Shown here: positions 1 through 7,186 of the stretch, piece by piece
How the letters are laid out: each line of letters begins with the position of its first letter
Position numbering within the stretch: position 1 is the first letter of the stretch
Assembly: GCF_023161965.1 (NCBI RefSeq)
Contig: NZ_JALNTY010000002.1
Coordinates: 1 to 46,017 of the forward strand
Source: Anaerosoma tenue
GTDB lineage: Bacteria; Actinomycetota; Coriobacteriia; Anaerosomatales; Anaerosomataceae
DNA: 46,017 nucleotides
Direction of reading: 5' to 3'
Program-made: the position numbers and the translations under genes
The notes under the pieces: model-generated
Databases searched by the model: none
What the model saw: only the letters and a program-made list of their open reading frames with translations
Told to the model about the DNA's origin: nothing

Positions 1-435
1 AGGCGGGAAGGTGAACTTCTTGAACCCGAGCAAGAGGCCGTAGTGGCGCTTGGTGTAGTCCACGGCGTTCTTCGTGGGCAGGTGCTCGCGGAACCGCTTG
101 GCCGCCATGAGCGTGTTGGCGCCGTAGTAGAAGGTGCCGAACAGGAACATCACCACGAAGGCGAAGTGGACGTTCATCCACGTCCAGACCCCTTCGCCGC
201 CTGAGACGAGCGCCGGTGTGAAGAACAGCCCGAGCGCGATGCCGCTGATGAGCAGCATCATCGTGCCCACGCCGTGCGTCCAGTGCGTGATCCGCGCCGG
301 GACGTCGTGGCGGAGCACACGCTCGCCTTCTATCACCGGATCCCTGCGTCTGCTGAGCCCGGCGGCGAGCACGCCGGCGAACGGCGCCAGCCACACCAAC
401 CAGGTAGCAGAATCGAACCACAGCGTCTCAGCCAT
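1..435 (-). CDS. Formate dehydrogenase-type cytochrome b (gamma) subunit, 3' end outside window
   Basis: The first 145 codons of a leftward gene are visible; the rest lies beyond base 1. The ATG at 435-433 follows a GGTGAGG ribosome-binding site. The protein starts with a membrane segment (residues about 9-23), then a basic stretch and the motif RITHWTHG, typical of the b-type haem subunit of formate dehydrogenase-N, hydrogenase and thiosulfate reductase complexes. A second hydrophobic segment (about 60-75) and a third (about 85-105) follow, with further histidines. Such subunits take electrons from a periplasmic or membrane oxidoreductase and pass them to quinone. The catalytic partner is not in the window, so the exact enzyme is inferred. 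Two dyad repeats lie directly upstream. Confidence 0.75.
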   Translation of the reverse strand, partial: MAETLWFDSATWLVWLAPFAGVLAAGLSRRRDPVIEGERVLRHDVPARITHWTHGVGTMMLLISGIALGLFFTPALVSGGEGVWTWMNVHFAFVVMFLFGTFYYGANTLMAAKRFREHLPTKNAVDYTKRHYGLLLGFKKFTFPP

Positions 436-473
436 GGCCTCACCCCTTTCCCCATATCCCCTCATGCCTGACA

Positions 474-531
474 CTCCACCTGCCGGGGTGGTACGCTGTG
501 CCGGTCGTCAACTCTCCACCTACCGGGATGG
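474..531. promoter_or_regulatory. Tandem dyad operator candidates upstream of cytochrome b gene
   Basis: Two 18-bp copies (474-491 and 514-531) of CTCCACCTRCCGGGRTGG lie exactly 40 bp apart. Each is itself an inverted repeat of CCACC and GGTGG around six bases (imperfect in the second copy). They lie between the leftward cytochrome b gene and the rightward Fic gene, just downstream of a possible leftward promoter. This suggests binding sites for a dimeric regulator. The regulator is unknown. Confidence 0.5.
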
Positions 532-538
532 ATAATCC

Positions 539-568
539 ATATTGTGAAGGCGGTTAGTGCATTGTCAA
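539..568 (-). promoter_or_regulatory. Possible sigma-70 promoter for the cytochrome b gene
   Basis: On the minus strand TTGACA (568-563) is followed after 18 bases by CAATAT (544-539). The -35 box is perfect and the -10 box weak. The dyad at 514-531 would lie at or just after the start point, a position suited to repression. Confidence 0.35.
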
Positions 569-578
569 TTCCCCAATA

Positions 579-1997
579 ATGGATAACTATTGGCCGGAGG
601 ATAGTGACAGTGGCCCGGATGCCCCCCAGGGAGTGACAGTGACCTCAGACGAACCACGCAGGGAGCGCCCACTGGCAGCATCGGACGTCGAGCGCATCAT
701 CGCGGTCGTCTCGCGCAACGACGTGCGCCATGCGCTTCTCCGCTCCACCGCCACGCCCGTACCGATGGAATCCCTCAGCGACCTTCCGCTGCCCGAGGGG
801 CTCACCCACGAGCAGACGCTCGACCTTCTCACCGCTCTGCAGCGGCTTGCCGCGATCTACTCGCCGATACCTGACCGCGAAGGACGTATGCACTGGTTCG
901 TGCAGACCCACCGGATCAGGCGGTCGCTCAGCACGATCGACCAGCACTGCACCACCTACTCACAGCTCTACGAACGTGTGATCAGCAGATCAGGCGCACG
1001 CTTCGTGGTGCAGTCGAACGTCGACGAGACCGTCGCGACCGCGCGGCTCGATGGCGTTGATGTGGACTACGAGACCGCCAAAGACCTCCTGCTCATGCGT
1101 CGACAGCCCCGAACGATCGAGGAGCGGCTGGTGGTCAACCACTACCGCCTCTCCGAGGAGCTCCAGGGGCTCGTGGACAGGCCCTGGACGCTCGCGACGC
1201 TGATCGACCTCTACGGCCAGCTCACCTACGGAATCCCCTCGCACCTCACCAGGACGCCCAGCGGTGTGGACAGGAGCACCGAAGACGCAGTGGTGCGCGG
1301 GCTGTGCTCCTACGCCAACGCCGCGCACCTGCAGAGCTGCACCCATCCTGCCGTCGTCGCTCTGATCATCCGCGCCGTCACGGCCTACTGGGACCTCTTC
1401 CCCGCATGGAACGGAATGATGTCGCGTATCCTGTTCCGCTTCGCGGCGCTCAAGACCGGATATCCCGTGCTCGGCTATCTGCCCATCTCGCGCTCGGAGC
1501 TGATGCTTCAGGAGGCCGCGGGGCCGCGGCCGACCGCCGCTGTCCCGGGACCCCCCGTGCTCGATTCCTGGCAGGAGACCAACTCCACGCCGTGGCTGGA
1601 CACCCAGCTCAGTCTCGTGGTGCATGCGCTGCACCAGCTTGGCTCCCGAATGGAGCGCGCCGCCGCCATCGACGAAGCCGTACAGCGCGAGTTGCGCGAG
1701 GACGAGACGCTCAACCACCGGCAGCGCTCGATCATCGGTCGGGCGCTCCGTATCCCCGACGCCACGTTCCGCATCGGCTACCACCGCAGCACCCACGGTA
1801 TCGGCTACGCGACGGCCCACCGCGATTTCGCAGAGCTCGTGGACAAGGGGTATCTGACCGAGTCGTTCGAAGGGCGCATGAAGGTCTTCCGTGCCGGCCC
1901 GGAGCTCGAACACCGCGTGGGTGCTCTCCAGGACGTCGGGCGCGAAGAGGACCATGAGATCCCCTTGCCGCCCGAGTTCGGCCTCGGCGGGCAGTGA
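579..1997 (+). CDS. Fic-domain-like protein with degenerate active site and C-terminal winged helix
   Basis: A 472-residue protein with Fic family layout: a helical N-terminal half, a Fic-like core around residues 250-300, and a C-terminal winged helix (about 395-450, with the pattern GIGYATAHRDFAELVDKGYL) as in many Fic transcription-linked proteins. The core signature normally reads HPFx(D/E)GNGRxxR. Here residues 272-283 read DLFPAWNGMMSR, so the catalytic His and the metal-binding acid are gone while F, N, G and the last R remain. AMP transfer is therefore unlikely, and a DNA-binding or scaffold role is inferred. The start is uncertain: the ATG at 579 has no clear ribosome-binding site, whereas a GTG about 20 codons in has AGGGAG in front. 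No operon partner is evident. Confidence 0.6.
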   Translation: MDNYWPEDSDSGPDAPQGVTVTSDEPRRERPLAASDVERIIAVVSRNDVRHALLRSTATPVPMESLSDLPLPEGLTHEQTLDLLTALQRLAAIYSPIPDREGRMHWFVQTHRIRRSLSTIDQHCTTYSQLYERVISRSGARFVVQSNVDETVATARLDGVDVDYETAKDLLLMRRQPRTIEERLVVNHYRLSEELQGLVDRPWTLATLIDLYGQLTYGIPSHLTRTPSGVDRSTEDAVVRGLCSYANAAHLQSCTHPAVVALIIRAVTAYWDLFPAWNGMMSRILFRFAALKTGYPVLGYLPISRSELMLQEAAGPRPTAAVPGPPVLDSWQETNSTPWLDTQLSLVVHALHQLGSRMERAAAIDEAVQRELREDETLNHRQRSIIGRALRIPDATFRIGYHRSTHGIGYATAHRDFAELVDKGYLTESFEGRMKVFRAGPELEHRVGALQDVGREEDHEIPLPPEFGLGGQ

Positions 1998-2037
1998 CAG
2001 GTCGCATCTGCCGGATCACACCTTTCACAACCTGTGC

Positions 2038-2048
2038 GTTGTATCAAC
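2038..2048. promoter_or_regulatory. Operator candidate for the XRE-MNT/HepT operon
   Basis: GTTGTATCAAC is an inverted repeat (GTTG-N3-CAAC) 25 bp before the antitoxin start codon, and a further GTTGTA half-site lies at 2059-2064. The downstream protein carries an XRE-type DNA-binding domain, so autoregulation is a natural inference. Confidence 0.4.
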
Positions 2049-2073
2049 TACTTCTGTGTTGTACCATCGCTCC

Positions 2074-2634
2074 ATGACACGACCGCTCGACATCGGCCCC
2101 GCCCTGATCGCCGCCCGCCATGCGGCGGGCATGCCGCAGCGCGAACTCGGCAGCGCCATCGGCGTGGCACAGCAGCAGATCGCGCGCTGGGAGACCTCGG
2201 GCTACCGAAATGCGTCGCTCGAGCGGGTGGACGCCGTTGCCGAGGCGTTGGGGTATGCGGCCGCGAAACTGCCGATTGCCGCCGAGGCACAGGCAACCTA
2301 CGCGGTCAGCGCTCTCACGCCCGCGGTCACACCGGTCCATGACCTCGGCGAGATCGCGGCTCGAGTCCGCGCGCACGGGCGGGAGCTGAGGGAGCGCTTC
2401 GGCATCGTGCGCATCGGTGTCTTCGGCAGTTTCGCGTACGGAGAGCAGACCGACACGAGCGATGTGGACCTGCTAGTGGAGATGCCCAGGCCGGGAGGGT
2501 TCCTCTTCGTGGAGGCGGCGCAGTACATAGAGGATCTGCTCGGCAGAGATGTAGACTTCATCGAACCACACGCCCTGCACCCGCGGATGCACGATCGCGT
2601 TCTCCGGGAGGCAGTCTATGTCTGGTCCGCGTGA
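2074..2634 (+). CDS. XRE-helix-turn-helix/MNT nucleotidyltransferase fusion antitoxin (MntA-like)
   Basis: A 186-residue protein. Residues 8-65 form an XRE/Cro helix-turn-helix (AAGMPQRELGSAIGVAQQQI region). Residues about 95-186 form a minimal nucleotidyltransferase with the defining GSx10DxD motif (G118, S119, D130, D132). MntA-type antitoxins neutralise the HepT RNase by adding AMP units to its tyrosine. The partner gene overlaps the 3' end by 17 bp, so the two form a type VII toxin-antitoxin operon. Most MntA proteins are only the MNT domain of about 100-140 residues; here an operator-binding domain is fused in front. ATG at 2074 was chosen because it lies after the operator-like dyad and begins the HTH domain. 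Confidence 0.85.
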   Translation: MTRPLDIGPALIAARHAAGMPQRELGSAIGVAQQQIARWETSGYRNASLERVDAVAEALGYAAAKLPIAAEAQATYAVSALTPAVTPVHDLGEIAARVRAHGRELRERFGIVRIGVFGSFAYGEQTDTSDVDLLVEMPRPGGFLFVEAAQYIEDLLGRDVDFIEPHALHPRMHDRVLREAVYVWSA

Positions 2635-3001
2635 CGAGTCGATCATCCTCGAGAGCCTGGTCGACGCCGCCAGTCGCCTCATCGACCTTGGCCGTGACGT
2701 GCCGCGTGATCACATCGGTGACGACCGCGACGATCGTGAGCGCATCCTCTGGAACCTCGTGGTCCTGGGTGAGTCATCCAAGCGGCTCTCGATCAAGGTA
2801 CGAAGCCGCTTCGCGGATGTGCCTTGGAGCGAGATGGCCCGCACACGCGACGTCGTGGCGCACCATTATGATGGCATCATCTGGCCCCGCGTAGCCGAGA
2901 TCATCCAGGACCGACTACCGTCGCTCCTGCCGCAACTGGCCTCGATTCGCGACACGGTGCGCGCCGAATTCGACGCGGCCGAAGCCGCGCGCGACCGGTA
3001 G
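2618..3001 (+). CDS. hepT: HepT-like HEPN ribonuclease toxin
   Basis: A 127-residue all-helical HEPN protein of the DUF86/HepT family. The catalytic signature Rx4HxY is intact (R77, H82, Y84, in the run RDVVAHHYDG). In the family the R and H cleave RNA, and the tyrosine is the residue AMPylated by the MntA partner. The ATG at 2618 has a good GGGAGG site six bases upstream inside the antitoxin gene, and the two reading frames overlap by 17 bp, indicating coupled translation. It ends eight bases from the convergent oraE gene. Intact catalytic residues suggest an active toxin. Confidence 0.88.
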   Translation: MSGPRDESIILESLVDAASRLIDLGRDVPRDHIGDDRDDRERILWNLVVLGESSKRLSIKVRSRFADVPWSEMARTRDVVAHHYDGIIWPRVAEIIQDRLPSLLPQLASIRDTVRAEFDAAEAARDR

Positions 3002-3009
3002 CGCGTCAA

Positions 3010-5334
3010 CTACATCCCACGCGCGCGCATAGTCTTCACGATGAAGCTCGCCACATCGAGACCCTTGGTCTTTCGGCCGAACCCTGCGTCCATCCCGCTC
3101 TCACGGGCGATCTCGTCGGTCACCTGCGTGCCGCCCGAGATGAACAAGAGCCTGTCACGCACGCCCTTCTCCTCGGCGAGCGCGGAGAGCTTGCGCATCA
3201 TCTCGCGATGCACGTCGGCGTGGGTGATGATCGTTGAGATGAGCACCACGCTCGCCGCGTGCTCGATGGCGGCGTCGAGCACCTTGTCGATCGGCACGCT
3301 CGTGCCCAGGTAGGTCACGGAAAAGCCCCATTTCTCAAGGCCACCGTGCTTGATGTCGATGATCTCGCGCATACCCACCGAGTGCTCGTCGTTGCCCACG
3401 GTGGCGGCCACGCAGCGCAGATTCCGCTCGTGCACGAAGTCGCGGATCTCCTCGTCGGTCAGCACGTCCGGCGGCTCCGGGATCACGAGCGTCGTGGGGT
3501 CGATCGCCACGGCGAGCCGGCCCTTCAGCTCGATGAGCGTGCCCTCGGCAGGATGCATCACGCGCTTGTGGATGACCTCGCAGTCGGTGAGGTTCATCGC
3601 CGAGCCGAGCTCAAGGGCCGCCGCCTCCGCCACCTGTTCGCCGGCGGGCAGGAACATCGTGACCACGACCACGCCGTCGCCCGACCACTCCACCTCGGGG
3701 GCGATAAGGTCCTTGCTGCGGGCTTCTGCGGTCTGCATAAGCCGCGTGGCCGCGTTGTCTTCGGGGTCGAGCTCGTCGATGAACGGCACCTTGGTGTCGT
3801 CGCAGAGCGTACACCCGCCCACCACCGCACAGGGTGCGTCTGCCGGATCGGCGCCGTACTCCGCCAGCAGCTCGAGGTGGTTGTGGCCGAAGTGGTGACA
3901 GACCGGCGCGAGGTAGTCGTCCGCGCGCGGGACGATCGAACCCGCGGCAACACCACCCTGACTGTCACGGCCGATGCCGTCATCGTTGGTCTCGGGATAC
4001 TCGCCGCTGTCCACGAAGTACGCCTTCTCCACGCCCGCGAAGTAGCCGCCGTCCTCGAGCATCGCCTCGAGGAAGAGCACCGCCCGCTCCTTGATCTCGC
4101 GGACGCGCGCCTTGAGCTCCGGCGACTCGCGGTCGATACGCACCATCTCGCGCAGACCGTCCATGCCCACCAGCGACTGCTTGGCGGTGTCCACTGCTGC
4201 CACGTTGTTGTAGTGCCACGGGACGTTCCGGCCCTCGTCGGGGGTTATCGTGGATTGGATATCCGCCGAGGTGAGCCGGGACACGAGCAGGTTCATCACG
4301 TGGCTGACTGTTGCGTCCCGGCCGTCGCTCTCCATATACCGGGTGTTCTGCTGCGCCCGCATCTTGAAGCGGCCGAAGAGATCCCGGAGCGCGACCGCAT
4401 ACGGGAGATCCATGCGCATGCACGGCGCCGGCGCCGCGTCCGGCGGCACGGTGGAGAGTGCGATATGGTCAGCCGGCATGCCCACCGTCTCCGAGAACGC
4501 GCAGTTGATGGCATGCTGCACCAGAAGCTCGGGCATCACCTTCCACGCCTTGATCGCCGTGGCGTTCGCGTTGTGCGCGCCGTCGATCTGCAGGATGCCC
4601 GCCGCTGCCATCACCTGCTTGGCCACAGCGGCGTCCACGAACGACCGGTACATGTTGATGTTGCGGTAGAGCACGTTGTACTGCGGGTCCTGGTGAGCGC
4701 CGTTCACGCCCTCCTCGGCGAACATCACCGCGATCTCCGGACCGGCCACGCCGCTCACGTACGAGTGGAAGTTGATGGGGCGTCCGACCTCGTCCTCGAT
4801 CAGGTCGAGCGCGCGTCGCGACAGGCGCACCTGCTTGCGTGTGACGGCGATGCCTCCCACGCCCTCCGGCGTGCCCTCGATGAGGCCGTCCATGTGGCTC
4901 TGTCCGGCGGTGCGGATCACCATGATATGGTCGGCGCCATGCCAGGCGGCCATGCGCATACGGCGGATGTCGTCTTCAGGGCGGCCCGAGGCGATCTCTG
5001 TCGTTATCACGCAGTCGGGCTGCGGATCGATCTCCTCGAAGTAGTGGGCCGCCGGAAGCGGCACGCTGCGTTTCACCGGCTCGGAGGTCTCGTGGTAGGT
5101 GAACTCATAGGCGCGCTGATCGGGCACCTGCCTGCGCCACGTCCAGCCACGGCGCCGGGGCCGGTATCCCTTAAGGCCCTTGAGCAGCGCCTCTACGTCG
5201 AGCTTCTCGCACGGGTCTAGCGGCGGGTCGGCAAGCGGACCACCGAAGCAGGGGCCGGATGTCCGCTTGCCGGGTCCCGCACTATCGGATGGAGATGCCG
5301 GCGGACGGTCCGGCGCGCCCGGGTGAACGCTCAT
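3010..5334 (-). CDS. oraE: D-ornithine 4,5-aminomutase, large subunit (adenosylcobalamin/PLP)
   Basis: A 774-residue protein matching OraE. A TIM-barrel-like catalytic part comes first, followed by a C-terminal Rossmann cobalamin-binding domain. In the latter the base-off signature DxHxxG is present as DEHSVG with H651. K662 lies exactly 11 residues after that histidine, the spacing of the PLP-binding lysine of OraE. The enzyme moves the terminal amino group of D-ornithine to C4, giving 2,4-diaminopentanoate. The ATG at 5334-5332 overlaps the oraS stop as ATGA, showing translational coupling. Longer N-terminal extensions are possible in this frame but overlap oraS. The protein acts in the cytoplasm as an OraS-OraE heterotetramer. 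It feeds Ord, OrtA and OrtB, which are encoded 5-8 kb away on the same strand. Confidence 0.95.
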   Translation of the reverse strand: MSVHPGAPDRPPASPSDSAGPGKRTSGPCFGGPLADPPLDPCEKLDVEALLKGLKGYRPRRRGWTWRRQVPDQRAYEFTYHETSEPVKRSVPLPAAHYFEEIDPQPDCVITTEIASGRPEDDIRRMRMAAWHGADHIMVIRTAGQSHMDGLIEGTPEGVGGIAVTRKQVRLSRRALDLIEDEVGRPINFHSYVSGVAGPEIAVMFAEEGVNGAHQDPQYNVLYRNINMYRSFVDAAVAKQVMAAAGILQIDGAHNANATAIKAWKVMPELLVQHAINCAFSETVGMPADHIALSTVPPDAAPAPCMRMDLPYAVALRDLFGRFKMRAQQNTRYMESDGRDATVSHVMNLLVSRLTSADIQSTITPDEGRNVPWHYNNVAAVDTAKQSLVGMDGLREMVRIDRESPELKARVREIKERAVLFLEAMLEDGGYFAGVEKAYFVDSGEYPETNDDGIGRDSQGGVAAGSIVPRADDYLAPVCHHFGHNHLELLAEYGADPADAPCAVVGGCTLCDDTKVPFIDELDPEDNAATRLMQTAEARSKDLIAPEVEWSGDGVVVVTMFLPAGEQVAEAAALELGSAMNLTDCEVIHKRVMHPAEGTLIELKGRLAVAIDPTTLVIPEPPDVLTDEEIRDFVHERNLRCVAATVGNDEHSVGMREIIDIKHGGLEKWGFSVTYLGTSVPIDKVLDAAIEHAASVVLISTIITHADVHREMMRKLSALAEEKGVRDRLLFISGGTQVTDEIARESGMDAGFGRKTKGLDVASFIVKTMRARGM

Positions 5335-5693
5335 CGCACGCCACCCCATCTCGCCTGAGCGATCTCCCATCCTTCTCCTCTGGCGAGCCGGGCCGCCGCT
5401 TCCGGCGCCCCCACCCCCCATTCGCGCATGGCCACGAGCACAACGTGTCCCGCCCCGTGCCCGAGCAACCCGCGCGTCTCACATTCGGCAACCACGGCCT
5501 TGCAGGTAAGGGAATCGATGCCCATGCGCATGAGCACGCTTCGCTCGATCGATGGGGAGGTGTGGGTGCGGGCGAGTTCCACGAGCGGATCGACACACCG
5601 CTGTGCGAGATCCCAGAAGCGCTGCTCGAGCGCTTGGTCGGACAGCTCCTCCAGATGCTTCCGAGACTCCGCGAACGTGTCCTCGCGCGCCAT
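5331..5693 (-). CDS. oraS: D-ornithine 4,5-aminomutase, small subunit
   Basis: A 120-residue protein of OraS size and sequence, with the run ERSVLMRMGIDSL at residues 50-62 and GLLGHGAGHVV at about 75-85, both typical of the family. It forms the aminomutase with OraE, the next gene, whose start overlaps the oraS stop. A strong site GGGGAGGGG lies just before the ATG. In clostridial ornithine operons oraS directly follows ortB. Here 4.7 kb of unrelated genes separates them, so oraS-oraE probably has its own promoter or depends on read-through from the thioredoxin genes upstream. Confidence 0.93.
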   Translation of the reverse strand: MAREDTFAESRKHLEELSDQALEQRFWDLAQRCVDPLVELARTHTSPSIERSVLMRMGIDSLTCKAVVAECETRGLLGHGAGHVVLVAMREWGVGAPEAAARLARGEGWEIAQARWGGVR

Positions 5694-5768
5694 GCAACCC
5701 CTCCCCGTCCGACGTATGCATTCGGCATCGGCCCTGATGCAAGAATAGCCGTGTTGGTCGGGTCTTCG

Positions 5769-6296
5769 CTACTCCACGTTCGCGTCGAGCTTGGCCCGGA
5801 GCTGCGTCTCGTCCAACGGGCCGACGTATGTCTCGATGACATCACCCGCGCCGGACACGAAGACGGATGTGGGGATGTACCGCGTTTGATACCGGTCGAG
5901 CACCGGAGCTGCTAAGGGATCGGTGGTGAGAGCGTCCACGTAGACCACCCGGCCGACGTACTCGGGCATCACCCTCGCGGCGACCGCCGCGATCTCGATA
6001 CACGAGGCTCAAGTGTCCGAGTGGATGAGCACGTAGGCGGGAGTGCCGGATGCGAGAGCGTCCTCGAGTGCCGCAGCGGGATCTCCCGCATCGATCTGCC
6101 CGGGAGCAGGCCCGGGGTCGCCGGAGGCGCCACCGCTCAGCAGGTAGACGAGCACGGCAACGAGCGCGAGAGAGAGCAGTGCGAGCGACGCCACCGCCAA
6201 ACGCCCGCCCGGCGCGCCGCCCGCTGCATCGTCGCCCGATGGAACCTCACTGCGTTCGTGCGCGCCGGTGCCGCTCCCCACGCTAAGCGCCCGCAC
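5769..6296 (-). CDS. Membrane-anchored thioredoxin-fold protein with in-frame UGA (UxxC), probable selenoprotein
   Basis: One frame runs from 6296 to 5769 with a single in-frame TGA (6011-6009, codon 96). The upstream part has a membrane anchor (residues about 32-55) and a linker, then the strand AYVLIHSDT. The downstream part continues without a break as ASCIEIAAVAARVMPEY, with a cis-proline motif (YIPTSVFVSG) and the last strands and helix of a thioredoxin fold. In the corresponding membrane-bound thioredoxin family the first active-site cysteine sits exactly at the TGA, so the motif is UASC in place of CxxC. A hairpin suited to a SECIS lies 17 bases after the TGA. Read as selenocysteine, the product is 175 residues; read as a stop, the active site is lost. 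The start is uncertain: GTG at 6296 overlaps the preceding gene by 14 bp, with no strong ribosome-binding site. A CxxC glutaredoxin-like gene precedes it, and oraS follows. Confidence 0.82.
5976..5991 (-). promoter_or_regulatory. SECIS-like hairpin downstream of the UGA codon
   Basis: On the transcribed strand CGCGGC-GGUC-GCCGCG forms a perfect six-base-pair stem with a GGUC loop (or a seven-pair stem), beginning 17 bases after the TGA at 6011-6009. Bacterial SECIS elements lie in the coding sequence shortly after UGA and carry G near the start of the apical loop. The E. coli fdhF element also has GGUC in its loop. GC-rich DNA forms hairpins easily, so this is supporting evidence only. Confidence 0.5.
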
Positions 6297-6525
6297 GCTC
6301 GAGGATCGATTTCACCTCGGCCATCTTGGGGAGCCTCCCCGCAAGCCGTACCTCGCCGTCAACCACGAGGCCCGGCGTGGACATGATCCCGTACTCCATG
6401 ATGTCGGTGAGTTCGGTCACCTTCACCACCGTGGCGTCCAGACTCATCTCATCCACGGCCTCCCGGACCACCTTCTCCAGCTGCTTGCACTTAGCGCATC
6501 CGGTACCGAGGATCTTGATCTCCAT
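6283..6525 (-). CDS. Small CxxC thioredoxin/glutaredoxin-like protein (redox-active disulfide protein 2 family)
   Basis: An 80-residue cytoplasmic thioredoxin-fold protein starting MEIKILGTGCAKCKQLEKV, with the CAKC redox pair at residues 10-13 and a cis-proline motif MSTPGLVVDGEV. It matches the TM0996/MTH895 group of minimal glutaredoxin-like proteins, often found beside ArsR regulators and ArsP-type permeases. GGAGAGGCGGG precedes the ATG. It lies between arsR and the membrane-anchored thioredoxin in the same leftward run. Passing reducing equivalents to the anchored partner is an inference from context. Confidence 0.85.
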   Translation of the reverse strand: MEIKILGTGCAKCKQLEKVVREAVDEMSLDATVVKVTELTDIMEYGIMSTPGLVVDGEVRLAGRLPKMAEVKSILERAGA

Positions 6526-6558
6526 GTGTGATCCCGCCTCTCCGGCCTTCAGGGCCTG

Positions 6559-6879
6559 TCAGAATCCTTCAATCGCCGCAGCCACGGCGGCGAGCACGTC
6601 GCGTTGAACCGTGTAGTAAACCCATGTGCCATCCTTGCGCGCGGTCACCAGACCGGCGTCTTTCAAGGCCGACATGTGATGCGACACGGTAGATGCCGCC
6701 AGGCCAAGATGCTCCGACAGCTTGCAGGCGCAGACCTCGTCCGTGGCGCAGCAGGTCTTGCCCTCTTCCGACGTCCGCTGCAGCAGGAAGCGCACGATCT
6801 CACGACGCTGAGCTGAGGCGAGCGCCTTGAGCGCGGCGTCAAGCCGATCCTCAGAGAGCCGCTCAGCAGCAGCCTGCAT
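6559..6879 (-). CDS. arsR: ArsR/SmtB-family metalloregulator, cysteine-rich
   Basis: A 106-residue winged-helix repressor of ArsR type with the recognition helix region LSEHLGLAASTVSHHMSAL and the wing KDGTWVYYTV. Four cysteines in the segment TCCATDEVCACK just before the recognition helix resemble the thiolate sites that sense arsenite or related soft metalloids. The ATG at 6879 is preceded by an excellent GAGGAGGA site and lies within the end of the preceding gene (17-bp overlap); a longer start at 6918 is less likely. It probably represses its own leftward operon and the divergent permease through the inverted repeats at 7752-7797. Confidence 0.88.
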   Translation of the reverse strand: MQAAAERLSEDRLDAALKALASAQRREIVRFLLQRTSEEGKTCCATDEVCACKLSEHLGLAASTVSHHMSALKDAGLVTARKDGTWVYYTVQRDVLAAVAAAIEGF

Positions 6880-7174
6880 GATCTCCTCCTCCGAGGACCG
6901 CTTGCACCACCGCATCAAGATCGACGCCAGCGTGGCATACGACCTCGCTATCCACCATCACCATGGGAAACGACGTCTGCTCCGCGATCAGCAGGTCGAC
7001 CACACGCGTGCGCTCAGCCGCTGGCAAAGCGTAGACGTCGCAGTCGGTCACGCGCCCGGGCAGACCTTGTGCCGCGAGCGCGGCCTCGAGGGCATGGACA
7101 CGCCACGCCGTGGGCATGTCTCAAGCGGAACCCTCGGGCCCCACGAACTCGACCTCCGAACCGGGGTCGCACAT
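6863..7174 (-). CDS. Small thioredoxin-fold protein with in-frame UGA, candidate selenoprotein
   Basis: Starting at the ATG 7174-7172 (GAGGCGG ten bases upstream) the frame reads 17 codons, a TGA (7123-7121, codon 18), then 85 more codons to 6863. The 17 residues include the strand SEVEFVGPEGSA. After the TGA come helix 1 (TAWRVHALEAALAAQG), the cis-proline strand TSFPMVMVDSEVVCHAG and a final helix, together a complete minimal thioredoxin fold. If translation began at the ATG after the TGA (7117), the first strand and the active-site residue would be missing. The TGA falls at the N-terminus of helix 1, where the redox cysteine belongs, so selenocysteine is the simplest reading. A stem-loop with GG in its loop follows directly (7120-7097). 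It overlaps arsR and follows the DUF2703 gene in the same frame. A stop plus a separate short gene remains possible. Confidence 0.6.
7097..7120 (-). promoter_or_regulatory. Second SECIS-like stem-loop after the TGA at 7123-7121
   Basis: On the transcribed strand GACAUG pairs with CGUGUC, followed by a one-base bulge and four further pairs closing a GGC loop. It begins directly after the TGA, slightly nearer than most known bacterial SECIS elements. It supports, but does not prove, selenocysteine insertion. Confidence 0.3.
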
Positions 7175-7186
7175 CAGGTCGCCGCC

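Noticed and set aside
3259-5220. Long plus-strand open frame opposite oraE.
   Set aside because: No ribosome-binding site or recognisable domain; oraE is certain on the minus strand.
5769-6296. Reading the TGA at 6011-6009 as a nonsense mutation or sequencing error.
   Set aside because: Frame and conserved sequence continue exactly on both sides, and the codon replaces precisely the redox cysteine; a pseudogene or a base error cannot be formally excluded without homologues.
6863-7117. Starting the small thioredoxin-like protein at the ATG 7117, after the TGA.
   Set aside because: The first strand and active site would be missing and no good ribosome-binding site lies in front; kept only as an alternative.
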